This document shows positions 13,793 to 22,135 of a stretch of DNA of 36,770 nucleotides, piece by piece (the stretch's first letter is position 1; each line of letters begins with the position of its first letter). Made by a program: the position numbers and the translations under genes. The DNA is taken from NCBI GenBank assembly GCA_004321915.1, contig SCQE01000094.1, positions 1 through 36,770 on the forward strand, read 5' to 3'. This DNA is from Nitrospirota bacterium. Lineage in GTDB: Bacteria > Nitrospirota > Thermodesulfovibrionia > Thermodesulfovibrionales > Dissulfurispiraceae. The notes under the pieces were generated by a model that worked only from the letters and a program-made list of their open reading frames with translations, made no database searches and was not told where the DNA came from.

Positions 13793-14064
13793 TTTTAATT
13801 ATTCTCATAGCAGCTCTCAACTTCGCGGACATTTACCTTACTAAAAAAGCCTTGGCACTCGGAGGCAGAGAACTAAACCCTATCATGCGCTGGTTCATTG
13901 AGCGCAAGCTCTTTATTCCCGCTAAGTTCGTATTAATCAACCTCTGCATTTTTGGGCTGTTGTACATCAGAGAATCCGAACTCGCGCCGTGGGTGGCTGC
14001 TGTCGTTGCAGCGCTTTACTCAGCCGTGGTGCTCAATAACTATTTACAGACAAGGGAGAGGTAG
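13783..14064 (+). CDS. DUF5658-like small membrane protein
   Basis: This 93-residue protein has three hydrophobic segments (about 2-14, 45-60 and 67-83). The motif NFADIYLTKKALALGGRELNPIMRW resembles the DUF5658 pattern (D followed by a Gly and E-x-NP). GGGGAGG lies six bases before the ATG. Membrane proteins of this size beside an endolysin often act as holins or antiholins; I infer a lysis role from context only. Confidence 0.65.
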   Translation: MLIVLIILIAALNFADIYLTKKALALGGRELNPIMRWFIERKLFIPAKFVLINLCIFGLLYIRESELAPWVAAVVAALYSAVVLNNYLQTRER

Positions 14065-14066
14065 CC

Positions 14067-14636
14067 ATGGCCGATGATCTGTGGAGCAAAGTCAAAGCAA
14101 CCGTTGCAGGCATCGCACCGATTCTCGGCAATGCAATACTTCCGGGTGTTGGAGGAGTTGCAGGCGCATTAGTGGCCTCCGCTCTCGGCACGGATAATAA
14201 GCCTGAAGCAATAAATTCCGCGCTTTTGACTGCAACACCTGAGCAGTATGCAGCCTTAAAAAAGGTCGAGGCAGATAACAGGGAGCGCTTGGCAGCAATA
14301 GCCGCAGATCTCGATAAAGCATATTTACTGGATCGTCAGAATGCAAGGCAGCGTGAAATCGAGGTTACTAAAGCTACCGGAATCCGTGATTGGGACACTG
14401 TGCTGCTCGGATGGTTTATCACCTGCGCTTATGTAGGAGTCGTGCTGTTGCTGATCTTTTACAGCCTGCCTAAAATGACGCCCGAAATAGCGTTAATGGT
14501 CGGAAATCTAATCGGGATTATAGGGTCCAAGATGACAACGGTTTTTGATTATAAGTTCGGCTCCTCCAAATCCAGCGCAGACAAAACCAATCTGCTTGCG
14601 CAAGCGCAGCCGATAAGCCAGCAGGGAGATAAGTAG
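14067..14636 (+). CDS. Holin-like protein (GTA_holin_3TM type)
   Basis: This 189-residue protein has a Gly/Ala-rich N-terminal hydrophobic region (about 10-41), a charged helical middle with DRQNARQREIE, and two further hydrophobic segments (about 110-131 and 136-152). It ends in a conserved-looking YKFGSSKSSADKTNLL tail, matching the gene-transfer-agent/phage 3TM holin family as I know it. GAGAGG precedes the ATG. It would permeabilise the inner membrane for the peptidase two genes upstream. Confidence 0.72.
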   Translation: MADDLWSKVKATVAGIAPILGNAILPGVGGVAGALVASALGTDNKPEAINSALLTATPEQYAALKKVEADNRERLAAIAADLDKAYLLDRQNARQREIEVTKATGIRDWDTVLLGWFITCAYVGVVLLLIFYSLPKMTPEIALMVGNLIGIIGSKMTTVFDYKFGSSKSSADKTNLLAQAQPISQQGDK

Positions 14637-15031
14637 TGAGCGCTGAAGCTGTCGCGAAAATCTTAGAGTCTATCGGCACATGGCCTGTATTGACCGTGCT
14701 TCTTATTCTCACAGTTGTCGTCGTGCTTGCTCCGTGGTGTGCGCTTGTATATCTCAAAAGAAACGACAGCAAACAGATCGCCGACATTCTCTCCGCTATA
14801 CGTGCGCAGATGGATGCTCAGGGAAAAAAACACGATGAGGTTGTTAGGTTCTACGAAAACAACGTCGAACTCGTCAAGAACTTCGACAAGCTGGCAAAAG
14901 ACCTTAAGGATGTAATTGTGTTGAATACCTCAAAGTGGGCAACCGCAATAAGCCTGATAGTGGATGCGCAGTACTGCCCTCTCATGAAGAAGGATATCAG
15001 AGACTTAAAAAACAAGGAGGTTACCGGATGA
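14636..15031 (+). CDS. Membrane protein with coiled coil, DUF2730- or i-spanin-like
   Basis: This 131-residue protein has one N-terminal membrane span (about 17-40, VLTVLLILTVVVVLAPWCALVYL) and then a long helical region (about 43-95). The GTG start overlaps the previous stop (TAGTG). The layout fits either the Mu gp25/26-type DUF2730 protein or an Rz-like inner-membrane spanin. No outer-membrane lipoprotein partner is visible, so the spanin reading is weak. Confidence 0.6.
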   Translation: MSAEAVAKILESIGTWPVLTVLLILTVVVVLAPWCALVYLKRNDSKQIADILSAIRAQMDAQGKKHDEVVRFYENNVELVKNFDKLAKDLKDVIVLNTSKWATAISLIVDAQYCPLMKKDIRDLKNKEVTG

Positions 15032-15276
15032 ATGCAGCAAGAGCGATGAAACAGGCGGAGCGGCAGTCTTTAAGTTTTGAGGACAGCGACGTCATAACAG
15101 AGATCAACAGGTATGTGGAAGCGATAACAATGAAGCTGGCTCTTGCATCGACAACCGCCCCGGAGAATCTCGATACAAAAGGCATTCTGTTTGACGCCCG
15201 CAGACTCAATGAACTGAACGAGCGGCATAAAGCCCTGTTAGCAAAAATTAACACCCTCGATGAGGAGCTCGGCTAA
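15028..15276 (+). CDS. Small hypothetical protein before the terminase
   Basis: This 82-residue helical protein starts MNAARAMKQAERQSLSF. The ATG at 15028 overlaps the previous stop as ATGA and has GGAGG seven bases upstream; a longer open frame upstream lies within the preceding gene. Its stop overlaps the next start as TAATG. Position corresponds to small genes before gp27 in Mu. Function unknown. Confidence 0.65.
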   Translation: MNAARAMKQAERQSLSFEDSDVITEINRYVEAITMKLALASTTAPENLDTKGILFDARRLNELNERHKALLAKINTLDEELG

Positions 15277-15797
15277 TGGGCCGTCGCAGGCACGGCTCCA
15301 TACAGGGGCTTGATGAATCTATACGCAAGGAAGTCAATGCGCTTCTTTTGGCGAATAAAACCTACGCAGAAATTGTCGCCTTCATAAAACAAAAACACGC
15401 CTTAGACCTTAGCGATTCAAGCCTTAGCCGCTATAACGCGGCATTTATGGAAGAGGTCCGCGAGACCGAAATACTCAGGGACAATGCGCTTTGGCTAAAC
15501 GACGATCCCGACAAGGCTTTAATCTTGGAAAAACTTACCGCCACGATGATAACCCGCAGACTTGCTACTGCGCTGAAGGACGGTGGATTCGATGTTACAA
15601 GCAAAGGCGCATCTTGTTTAATTGATGCCTTTGCGAAGCTTCAGGCCAGCAGCACAAAGCGGGCTGAGTTTGAAGGCCGCATGAAAGACAAAACAGAGAA
15701 GGCAGCGACCGCTGTTGCGAAGATCGCCAAGAAGGGCGGACTCTCGGACGATACGGTCAACGACATAAAAGCGAAGATACTGGGAATAGCGAAATGA
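15276..15797 (+). CDS. Terminase small subunit, Mu gp27-like (DUF3486)
   Basis: This 173-residue protein begins MGRRRHGSIQGLDESIRKEVNALLLANKTYAEIVAFIKQKHALDLSDSSLSRYNAAF. The Arg-rich start and helix-turn-helix ending in SLSRY are hallmarks of Mu gp27/DUF3486. The C-terminal half is helical and Lys-rich. It should recognise the packaging site near the left end and hand DNA to the large subunit, which begins four bases before its stop. Confidence 0.85.
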   Translation: MGRRRHGSIQGLDESIRKEVNALLLANKTYAEIVAFIKQKHALDLSDSSLSRYNAAFMEEVRETEILRDNALWLNDDPDKALILEKLTATMITRRLATALKDGGFDVTSKGASCLIDAFAKLQASSTKRAEFEGRMKDKTEKAATAVAKIAKKGGLSDDTVNDIKAKILGIAK

Positions 15798-17368
15798 ATA
15801 CAGCGCTTGCGCCTGACATATTAAAAGACCTGCCGAAAGACGGAGTGTTACTGCAGTATCAGAAAAACTGGATTGCCGACAACTCCGACGTTAAAATCGC
15901 AGACAAGTCCCGACGCGTTGGTCTTACATGGGCCGAGTCTGCAGACGATGCCCTGACTGCGGCCAGCGCCAACGGAGACGACGTTTTCTATATCGGATAC
16001 AACCAAGACATGACGCGTGAGTTTATCGATTCCTGCGCTTTCTGGGCGCGCTATTACAGTCTGGCCGCATCCGAGGTTGAGGAGTTTATATTCAAGGACA
16101 AAACCGAGGAAGGCGAAAAAGACATCAAGGCCTTTCGTATAGACTTTGCATCAGGCTATAAGATTCTCGCACTCTCCAGCCGTCCTTCTAACCTGCGCGG
16201 CAAGCAGGGCATTGTCGTAATTGACGAGGCCGCATTCCATGAGGACCTGCAGGGGCTTATAAAGGCGGCAATCGCGCTCCTGATGTGGGGCGGCAAGGTC
16301 AGGATCATCTCTACACACTTCGGCGTTGAGAACCCTTTTAACGAGCTGATAGAGGATGTCAGAAAAGGCAAGTTCCCGTATTCGATCCACCGCATCACAC
16401 TTGACGATGCTCTTGCGGACGGTCTCTATAAAAGGATATGTCTGGTCCTTCAGCACAAGAAACCGGATATCCAGTGGAGCCCGGCCAATGAGGAGGCATG
16501 GCGTACAAAATTGATCACGTCTTACGGCGACCATGCCGACGAGGAACTTTTCTGCATCCCGTCAAAAGGTAGCGGCATATATTTCACCGGTGCGCTGATT
16601 GAGTCCTGCATGGAAGACGGCATCCCTGTTTTTCGATGGAGAGGCAAGGACCAGTTCGACCAAGAGCCGGACGATGTGCGACAGACTGTTTGCCAAGCGT
16701 GGCTTGATGATAATATCGGCCCGGCGCTTAAGGCGCTTGACCCGGCGCTCGTTCACTATTTCGGCGAGGACTTCGCGCGAGATATCGATCTCACTGTAAT
16801 CAAGCCTGCAGCACGATTGCACAACCTCACTCTCCGCGTGCCTTTTATTGTAGAACTCGCCAATATGCCGTTTCGGCAGCAGGAACAAATTCTCTTTTAT
16901 ATAGTCGACCGCCTTCCGAATTTCAGGGGCGGCGCTCTCGATGCCCGCGGCAACGGTCAGTACTTGGCCGAAGTCGCCATGCAGCGGTACGGCAAAAACC
17001 GGATAGAGCAGATTATGCTTACCCGCCAGTTCTATCAGGACAATATGCCGAAATATAAAGTCCGCTTTGAAGATAAGACAATCATTCTCCCGAAAGATGC
17101 TGACGTGCTGGACGATCACCGCGTGGTCAGGCTTGAAAAAGGTGTGCCGGTAATTTCCGATACGCGCAGGGCCAGCGGTGAAGGCGGCAAGAGACACGGC
17201 GACGCAGCGGTCGCAGGAATGCTGCTCGTTTATGCAGCGGAGAATTCCACATCCGGTCCTATCGAATACGAAACGGTATCCATTCGCTCCACTGAACATC
17301 GAGGCAGCGACGATTCCGGACGGAAAGATCACGACCGGAGTTTAAATCTCGGCAAGGGGGCATATTGA
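15794..17368 (+). CDS. Terminase large subunit, Mu gp28-like
   Basis: This 524-residue packaging motor and headful nuclease has a Walker A-like KSRRVGLTW (38-46), Walker B VVIDEAAF (141-148) and a coupling motif ISTHFG, followed by an RNase H-like nuclease domain. In that domain acidic residues are seen in FGEDFARDIDLTVI, GGALDARGNG and RHGDAAVAGML. It would package host-flanked phage genomes from integrated copies as Mu does. The start overlaps the small subunit (ATGA), and the stop overlaps the next ATG (TGATG). Confidence 0.92.
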   Translation: MNTALAPDILKDLPKDGVLLQYQKNWIADNSDVKIADKSRRVGLTWAESADDALTAASANGDDVFYIGYNQDMTREFIDSCAFWARYYSLAASEVEEFIFKDKTEEGEKDIKAFRIDFASGYKILALSSRPSNLRGKQGIVVIDEAAFHEDLQGLIKAAIALLMWGGKVRIISTHFGVENPFNELIEDVRKGKFPYSIHRITLDDALADGLYKRICLVLQHKKPDIQWSPANEEAWRTKLITSYGDHADEELFCIPSKGSGIYFTGALIESCMEDGIPVFRWRGKDQFDQEPDDVRQTVCQAWLDDNIGPALKALDPALVHYFGEDFARDIDLTVIKPAARLHNLTLRVPFIVELANMPFRQQEQILFYIVDRLPNFRGGALDARGNGQYLAEVAMQRYGKNRIEQIMLTRQFYQDNMPKYKVRFEDKTIILPKDADVLDDHRVVRLEKGVPVISDTRRASGEGGKRHGDAAVAGMLLVYAAENSTSGPIEYETVSIRSTEHRGSDDSGRKDHDRSLNLGKGAY

Positions 17369-17475
17369 TGAAGGCCTTTAAAACGCAATTGTGGGCAAAA
17401 CCGGCCTCTATGTCCGGACTGTATGCCTTTACCCAGTTTATAAACAACTTGGCGGGCTCACAGGAGGGTTTTTAA
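17368..17475 (+). CDS. 35-residue protein between terminase and portal
   Basis: This very short frame, MKAFKTQLWA to GSQEGF, shares its ATG with the terminase stop (TGATG) and its TAA with the portal start (TAATG). GGGGG lies seven bases before the ATG, and the portal's own GGAGGG lies inside its last codons. The double coupling strongly suggests it is translated. It is amphipathic with a Trp/Phe-rich middle. It may be only a leader that carries ribosomes to the portal gene. Confidence 0.6.
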   Translation: MKAFKTQLWAKPASMSGLYAFTQFINNLAGSQEGF

Positions 17476-19640
17476 TGGCGCTCCTTGATCAATATGGCAG
17501 GGAAATCAGGTCGAACAAGCCAATAACCGACGAAATCGCGGTTCAGACGATCCGTGATCGCTACTATTCTTATCCCTCAGCCGGACTCACACCCGATCGT
17601 CTCGCGCTTATTTTAAGAGAAGCGGATAACGGCGATGTGTTCAGGCAGTCCGAACTTTTTGAGGAGATGGAAGAGAAGGACTGTCACCTCGGCTCTGAAC
17701 TGGGCAAGCGCAAGGCAGCGGTTACAGGGCTTGATTGGGAAGTATTGCCTGCCTCGACTTCGACTGAGGATATAAAAATTGCTGCTGCCGCAAAAGAGAT
17801 GATCGAGTATATGGAAGAATTCGACGGCGCGCTGCTGGATATTCTTGATGCCGTAGGCAAAGGCTTTTCGGTTAATGAAATAATGTGGGACATTTCCGAA
17901 GGCCACGTATGGGCGAAGAAAATAGAGTGGGTGCATCAGAAGCGCTTTACCTTCAACTCACCGGATAAGCTTCTGAAAACCCCGCGCCTGATCACCGATG
18001 CTGAAATGGTATGGGGCGAGGAACTTCTGCCGAACAAGTTTATCTACTTCAGGCATAAGGCGCGCTCCGGCGCTGCGTCGCGCAGTGGGCTGTCAAGGCC
18101 TTGCGCTTTCATGTACCTCTTTAAAAACTTTGACCTCAAGTCATGGATTATTTTTAATGAACTTTACTCGGTACCTATGCGGGTCGGCAAATATCCAGCA
18201 GGAACCGGCGACAAGGAAAAGGACGCGCTCAAGCGCGCTGTCTTTAATCTCGGTGTTGACGCGGCAGCGGTGATCTCCGATTCAACCGTTATAGAGTTTG
18301 TCGAGAGCAAATCCCGTGGAGATGTGCAGGCGTTTGAAAAGCTTGCCGCCTTCTGTGATCGCGCGATGAGCAAAGTAATTGTTGGTCACACCGGCAGCTC
18401 TGAAAGCACGGCAGGAAGACTTGGCGGCGAGGATGAGGCTAAGGAAGTGCGGCAGGACTTGCTCGAGGCGGATGCTAAAGCTCTTCAATCCGTTATTAAA
18501 TCGCAACTGCTCGCACCGTGGACTCTGTTTAATTACGGACCAAAGGCCGGAGTCCCCAAGTTCAAGCTGCATTTTGAAGAGCCGGAAGATTTACAGACCA
18601 AGGCCACGGTTTATGGCACTCTTGTCAGGGATGCCGGATTTAAAGGCATTGGCGAGGAGCATGTATATGAAGCCTTTGGTATTCCAAAACCCAAAGCAGG
18701 GGAGAGGACGCTGGGCAGTGATTTCTCATCCTCATCCTTCGGATTTTCTGAAAAGACTGCGAAGCCGGTATCAAACAAACTTAAACTCATGATCAATACG
18801 GCAGGTTCACACGGAGGGGACTCCCTCGATAGCGAGATTGCCGATTACCTTAAAAAGATACTGCCCTCTCTCACCGCAGGTAGGCAGGATGCGCTGCAGG
18901 AAATTCAAAGCTGGCTTGACGGACTTGATCAGCCTCCGACTGCCGACGAACTGGCCCAGAAAATACAGATCACTCTCGGGGCGTCTTTCTCCGCAGCGCT
19001 CGACAAAAAAGCCATATCTGATTCTCTTGCGCAGCTCTTCGCATTTCACAAGCTTGAAGATCTCGTGAAGCCGGGTATAGAGATCGCCTTCGGCGGAGCC
19101 GATGTGAGGACAGTGGATTTTCTGACAAAGCTGGACAGCTACTATATGTCCAAGTTTATTCAGAATCCCGACACCGTTGCCGCATTGAATACTTTCATAC
19201 GCGAGCAGTTCCTTGAAAACGGGGCCGGACTCTTTGGCAATACTCCCAACTCAACCATACAGGCTTTTAAAGATCTGCTGGACCAGAAAGTCGGCGAGCT
19301 TACCGACAGTCAGGTTCGCCGCATTATCGATACCTCGGTGACGCGCGTTTCAAACTGGGCGCATGTTTCTCAGCTCAATGACGGAGGAGTGAAAAGGCTG
19401 AGAATTTTCGAGCCCACGAGGGACTGCGCGTTTTGCAAAGAGATGAACGGCAAGGTCATAGATGTATCGACCGCCTATGCGCTGATGCAGGATCACATTA
19501 ATATGTCGCCCGATGAGTACGACGCCCAGTTTTCAGCTCCTGAAAACAAGCCGACGATCGACAATATCGGAGGCCTCGTTAATAGAGGCTATCTACCGCC
19601 CTATCATCCGCACTGCCGGGGCGTAATAGTGGTGGCTTGA
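17475..19640 (+). CDS. Portal protein (Mu gp29/DUF935) fused to an F-like head morphogenesis domain
   Basis: This 721-residue protein joins two proteins that are separate in Mu. The first about 430 residues match the gp29 portal (DUF935), including GLDWEVLPAS and the conserved FCDRAMSKVIVGHTGSSESTAGRLGGEDEAKEVR segment. The C-terminal part ends with a Mu F-like domain: TRDCAFCKEMNG near 648-659 and PPYHPHCRG near 708-716, the expected Cys pair and closing Pro-His-Cys-Arg motif. I chose ATG 17475 because GGAGGG lies six bases upstream. The portal would form the dodecameric DNA gate, with the F-like part inside the head. Confidence 0.9.
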   Translation: MALLDQYGREIRSNKPITDEIAVQTIRDRYYSYPSAGLTPDRLALILREADNGDVFRQSELFEEMEEKDCHLGSELGKRKAAVTGLDWEVLPASTSTEDIKIAAAAKEMIEYMEEFDGALLDILDAVGKGFSVNEIMWDISEGHVWAKKIEWVHQKRFTFNSPDKLLKTPRLITDAEMVWGEELLPNKFIYFRHKARSGAASRSGLSRPCAFMYLFKNFDLKSWIIFNELYSVPMRVGKYPAGTGDKEKDALKRAVFNLGVDAAAVISDSTVIEFVESKSRGDVQAFEKLAAFCDRAMSKVIVGHTGSSESTAGRLGGEDEAKEVRQDLLEADAKALQSVIKSQLLAPWTLFNYGPKAGVPKFKLHFEEPEDLQTKATVYGTLVRDAGFKGIGEEHVYEAFGIPKPKAGERTLGSDFSSSSFGFSEKTAKPVSNKLKLMINTAGSHGGDSLDSEIADYLKKILPSLTAGRQDALQEIQSWLDGLDQPPTADELAQKIQITLGASFSAALDKKAISDSLAQLFAFHKLEDLVKPGIEIAFGGADVRTVDFLTKLDSYYMSKFIQNPDTVAALNTFIREQFLENGAGLFGNTPNSTIQAFKDLLDQKVGELTDSQVRRIIDTSVTRVSNWAHVSQLNDGGVKRLRIFEPTRDCAFCKEMNGKVIDVSTAYALMQDHINMSPDEYDAQFSAPENKPTIDNIGGLVNRGYLPPYHPHCRGVIVVA

Positions 19641-20101
19641 TGGAAACAAAAATCGAATTCAGACCCCGGCTCGAAGAAGCTGTGCGGAAAGCCGGGGGAG
19701 ATATATCGGAGGCCAAGCGACACGGACTGATCTATGCGGTTGAAAGAGTCGAAGGTGCGCTCAGGCAAGAGGTTCCCGTAAGGTCGGGCAATCTGGCAAG
19801 CCACGGCATATCCAGTTATGTGACCGACAATGAGGGCGTGATCAATATCACTGCACGCAATGCAGCGGGCGATAATTACGCGGTCTATCTGCGCTATGGC
19901 ACGGGTATATACGGTCCGAAGGGCAGGCCAATCAGACCTACAACAAAGAAGGCTCTTTATTTTCCGGGCGCAAAGCATCCTGTTAAATCCGTCAAGGGCA
20001 TTAAGCCCAATGACTTCGATGATCGTGCGCTCAGGAAGGCGAACGTTCAAAACTCGTTTGAAACTGGGGTTCGTAACTACCTCGATAAGATTGGAGGCTG
20101 A
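19640..20101 (+). CDS. Head-tail/tail completion protein (HK97 gp10-like, Mu G position)
   Basis: This 153-residue protein carries VPVRSGNLASHGISSYV and YLRYGTGIYGPKG followed by KALYFPGAKHPVKSVKGIKPNDF. That is the pattern of HK97 gp10-type proteins, which close the tail or head-tail junction. ATG 19640 overlaps the portal stop (TGATG), which I prefer to a TTG one codon upstream. It sits where gene G lies in Mu. Confidence 0.78.
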   Translation: METKIEFRPRLEEAVRKAGGDISEAKRHGLIYAVERVEGALRQEVPVRSGNLASHGISSYVTDNEGVINITARNAAGDNYAVYLRYGTGIYGPKGRPIRPTTKKALYFPGAKHPVKSVKGIKPNDFDDRALRKANVQNSFETGVRNYLDKIGG

Positions 20102-20105
20102 TGAT

Positions 20106-21146
20106 ATGAAAATCAAAAACAATTTGATGCTGCTTATCTGCAAAGACATGAATGGTGAGCCGCCTGCCGAAATTCAGGTGATCCCTTCCGGTTTCCATAA
20201 GACGCCGAAAGGCGATTTCATATGCGATGCCGAATCTGTTGTGTCCGTGCTGAATGCCTTTAACGCAACCGCAAACGACATGGTCATAGATTATGAGCAC
20301 CAGAGCCTTGAAAGCGGAGCAGCCCCTGCTGCGGGATGGATTAAAAAACTCATAAACAAAGGCACCGAAGGCATATGGGCCGTTGTGGACTGGACCGAAA
20401 AGGCGCGGCAATTCATCGTGAACAAAGAATACCGCTATGTCTCGCCGGTATTTCTCAAAAGAGTGTCAGACGGAAAGGTTTTATCGCTTCTCAATGTGGC
20501 GCTTACGAACATGCCGAATATCGACGGCATGGTGCCGCTAATAAACAAGCTGTCAGTAGGCAGCTATCAACAAGCAACAAAGGAGGAACCTATGTACAAG
20601 GAATTGGCAAAACTCCTCGGCCTGTCTGAAACAGTAACCGAGGCGGACGTGATCGCAGCAATCAACAAGCTCAACCTCAAGGTATCAGCGGCTGAGCAGG
20701 CTACTGCGCAGATTGTGGCGAACAAGGCTGTACTGGAGGCGCTCGGATGCAAGGAGGGCGATTCTCTCTCCGCAGTCACCGGCACGATAATGGCGATGAA
20801 ACAAGGCGCGACCTCGCTGGAAGGGCTTCAGCTTCAGGTGAACAAGCTCACCGAAGAGTTGAGAAAACGCGAGAAGGTTGACATTGATGCAATGGTCAAC
20901 AAGGGCATTGAGGACGGCAAGATAACGCCCGCCCAGAAAGACTCGATGTTGAGTTATGCGCAGAAAGACCTTGAGGGTTTTAAGGTCTTTATCGGTAAGG
21001 CTCCCGTAGTCGTGCCGACAGAGAAAGTCGCAGGCGATGAAAAAGGCGGTGCGGATGCAGTTGATGCCGTCCAGATTCAGGTCAACAAACTGATGGGGAT
21101 TGATACCGAGACATTTAAAAAATTCAATCCTAAAAAGGAGGGATAG
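20106..21146 (+). CDS. Mu I-like prohead protease with C-terminal scaffold
   Basis: This 346-residue protein is close to Mu I (361). The N-terminal 160 residues match the phage I-protein protease region, including MVIDYEHQSLESGAAPAAGWI and EYRYVSPVFLKR. The C-terminal half is a helical, charged scaffold (LEGLQLQVNKLTEELRKREKVDIDAMVNKGIEDGKITPAQKDSM) ending in a basic tail. It should assemble with and then clip the scaffold during prohead maturation. Start ATG 20106 has GGAGG eight bases upstream; longer upstream frames lie in the previous gene. An internal start yields the scaffold alone. Confidence 0.88.
   Translation: MKIKNNLMLLICKDMNGEPPAEIQVIPSGFHKTPKGDFICDAESVVSVLNAFNATANDMVIDYEHQSLESGAAPAAGWIKKLINKGTEGIWAVVDWTEKARQFIVNKEYRYVSPVFLKRVSDGKVLSLLNVALTNMPNIDGMVPLINKLSVGSYQQATKEEPMYKELAKLLGLSETVTEADVIAAINKLNLKVSAAEQATAQIVANKAVLEALGCKEGDSLSAVTGTIMAMKQGATSLEGLQLQVNKLTEELRKREKVDIDAMVNKGIEDGKITPAQKDSMLSYAQKDLEGFKVFIGKAPVVVPTEKVAGDEKGGADAVDAVQIQVNKLMGIDTETFKKFNPKKEG
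20592..21146 (+). CDS. Internal in-frame scaffold protein, Mu Z-like
   Basis: Within the protease gene an ATG preceded by AAAGGAGG (20579-20586) at ideal spacing would yield a separate 184-residue protein, MYKELAKLLG onwards. This product consists of the helical scaffold half alone. Mu makes its scaffold Z from an internal start in gene I, and lambda makes Nu3 from C in the same way. A consensus-quality ribosome binding site inside a gene, at exactly the domain boundary, is good evidence. Confidence 0.78.
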   Translation: MYKELAKLLGLSETVTEADVIAAINKLNLKVSAAEQATAQIVANKAVLEALGCKEGDSLSAVTGTIMAMKQGATSLEGLQLQVNKLTEELRKREKVDIDAMVNKGIEDGKITPAQKDSMLSYAQKDLEGFKVFIGKAPVVVPTEKVAGDEKGGADAVDAVQIQVNKLMGIDTETFKKFNPKKEG

Positions 21147-21150
21147 GATA

Positions 21151-22116
21151 ATGACAAGGAACGGTTTTGCTTCAATAATGAGCATAGTTTTTATGGCGCT
21201 GATTGCATTGGCGCTGGTCTTTGGGTCGGTGCTTGATGCGACAGCCGCACTCACTGCAGGCAGGACTACATCTGCCCGCATAGGCGCGCAGGTGAGCATG
21301 GGGGTGGCAGCAGGCAAGAAGATTTACAGCGGCGCATTGGTGGCGCGCGATTCAGGCGGATATGCAACTCCGGGCGCGGTGTCGTCGACAATCATCGGCA
21401 TAGGCCGCGCGGAAGAGACTGTGGATAACACTGCAGGGGACAATGGAACGCTTACCATAAGAGTGAGCAAGGGGACATTTCAGTACGGCAACTACTCCGG
21501 AGATCCCATCACCATAGCCGACATCGGATATATCTGCTACATCTATGACGACTACCGTGTAGCGAAGACTTCCAACGGTGGAACGCGCGGCGTGGCCGGC
21601 CGCATCTTCGATGTTGACAGCTCCGGCGTGTGGGTGCAGTTCGATTTTGCCGCTGCGCCTTCAACAATCACCTCAGCCGAGATTTCAAACGGAGCGATTG
21701 TGGATGCCGATGTGAACGACAACGCAAGCATAGCAGGCACCAAAATACTCGGACCCGTCTATCGCGTGATGACCGTCACTACGGACAGCACGACCGACAA
21801 CGTGACCTATTCGGCAGCTTCTCTTATAGGCGGGCTGGTACTGAGAAACGGCAACGACAATCGTACAGATACAACGCCTGCAGCCAGCGCGATTGTTTCG
21901 GCCATCACCAACGCCAAGGCAGGGACATCCTTTGAGTTTGAGATAAGAAATACTGATCCCGCTGCCAATACTATTACTCTGGCCGCAGGGTCCGGCGTAA
22001 CTCTCAGTGGGACTATGACCATAGCGCAGAATTATACGCGGCGCTTTGTCGCAGTAATAACCAATGTAGGAACTCCGGCCGTGACGATTTACAGTCTCGG
22101 TACGGTAGTCCATTAA
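21151..22116 (+). CDS. Head decoration/fibre-like protein with hydrophobic N-terminus
   Basis: This 321-residue protein lies between the protease and the major head protein, where decoration proteins are found. The middle (about 40-170) has the Gly-rich beta pattern of DUF2190-like decoration proteins. SAEISNGAIVDADVNDNASIAGTKI near 190 is a repeat type common in phage fibres. Residues 9-31 (IMSIVFMALIALALVFGSVLDATAA) form a strong hydrophobic segment resembling a signal peptide or anchor, which is unexpected for a head protein. GGAGGGATAGGA precedes ATG 21151. Confidence 0.65.
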   Translation: MTRNGFASIMSIVFMALIALALVFGSVLDATAALTAGRTTSARIGAQVSMGVAAGKKIYSGALVARDSGGYATPGAVSSTIIGIGRAEETVDNTAGDNGTLTIRVSKGTFQYGNYSGDPITIADIGYICYIYDDYRVAKTSNGGTRGVAGRIFDVDSSGVWVQFDFAAAPSTITSAEISNGAIVDADVNDNASIAGTKILGPVYRVMTVTTDSTTDNVTYSAASLIGGLVLRNGNDNRTDTTPAASAIVSAITNAKAGTSFEFEIRNTDPAANTITLAAGSGVTLSGTMTIAQNYTRRFVAVITNVGTPAVTIYSLGTVVH

Positions 22117-22135
22117 TAAAAAAGGAGGAACAACC

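Noticed and set aside
16562-17332. 256-codon reverse-strand frame
   Set aside because: It lies wholly opposite the terminase nuclease domain and has no ribosome binding site or recognisable domain.
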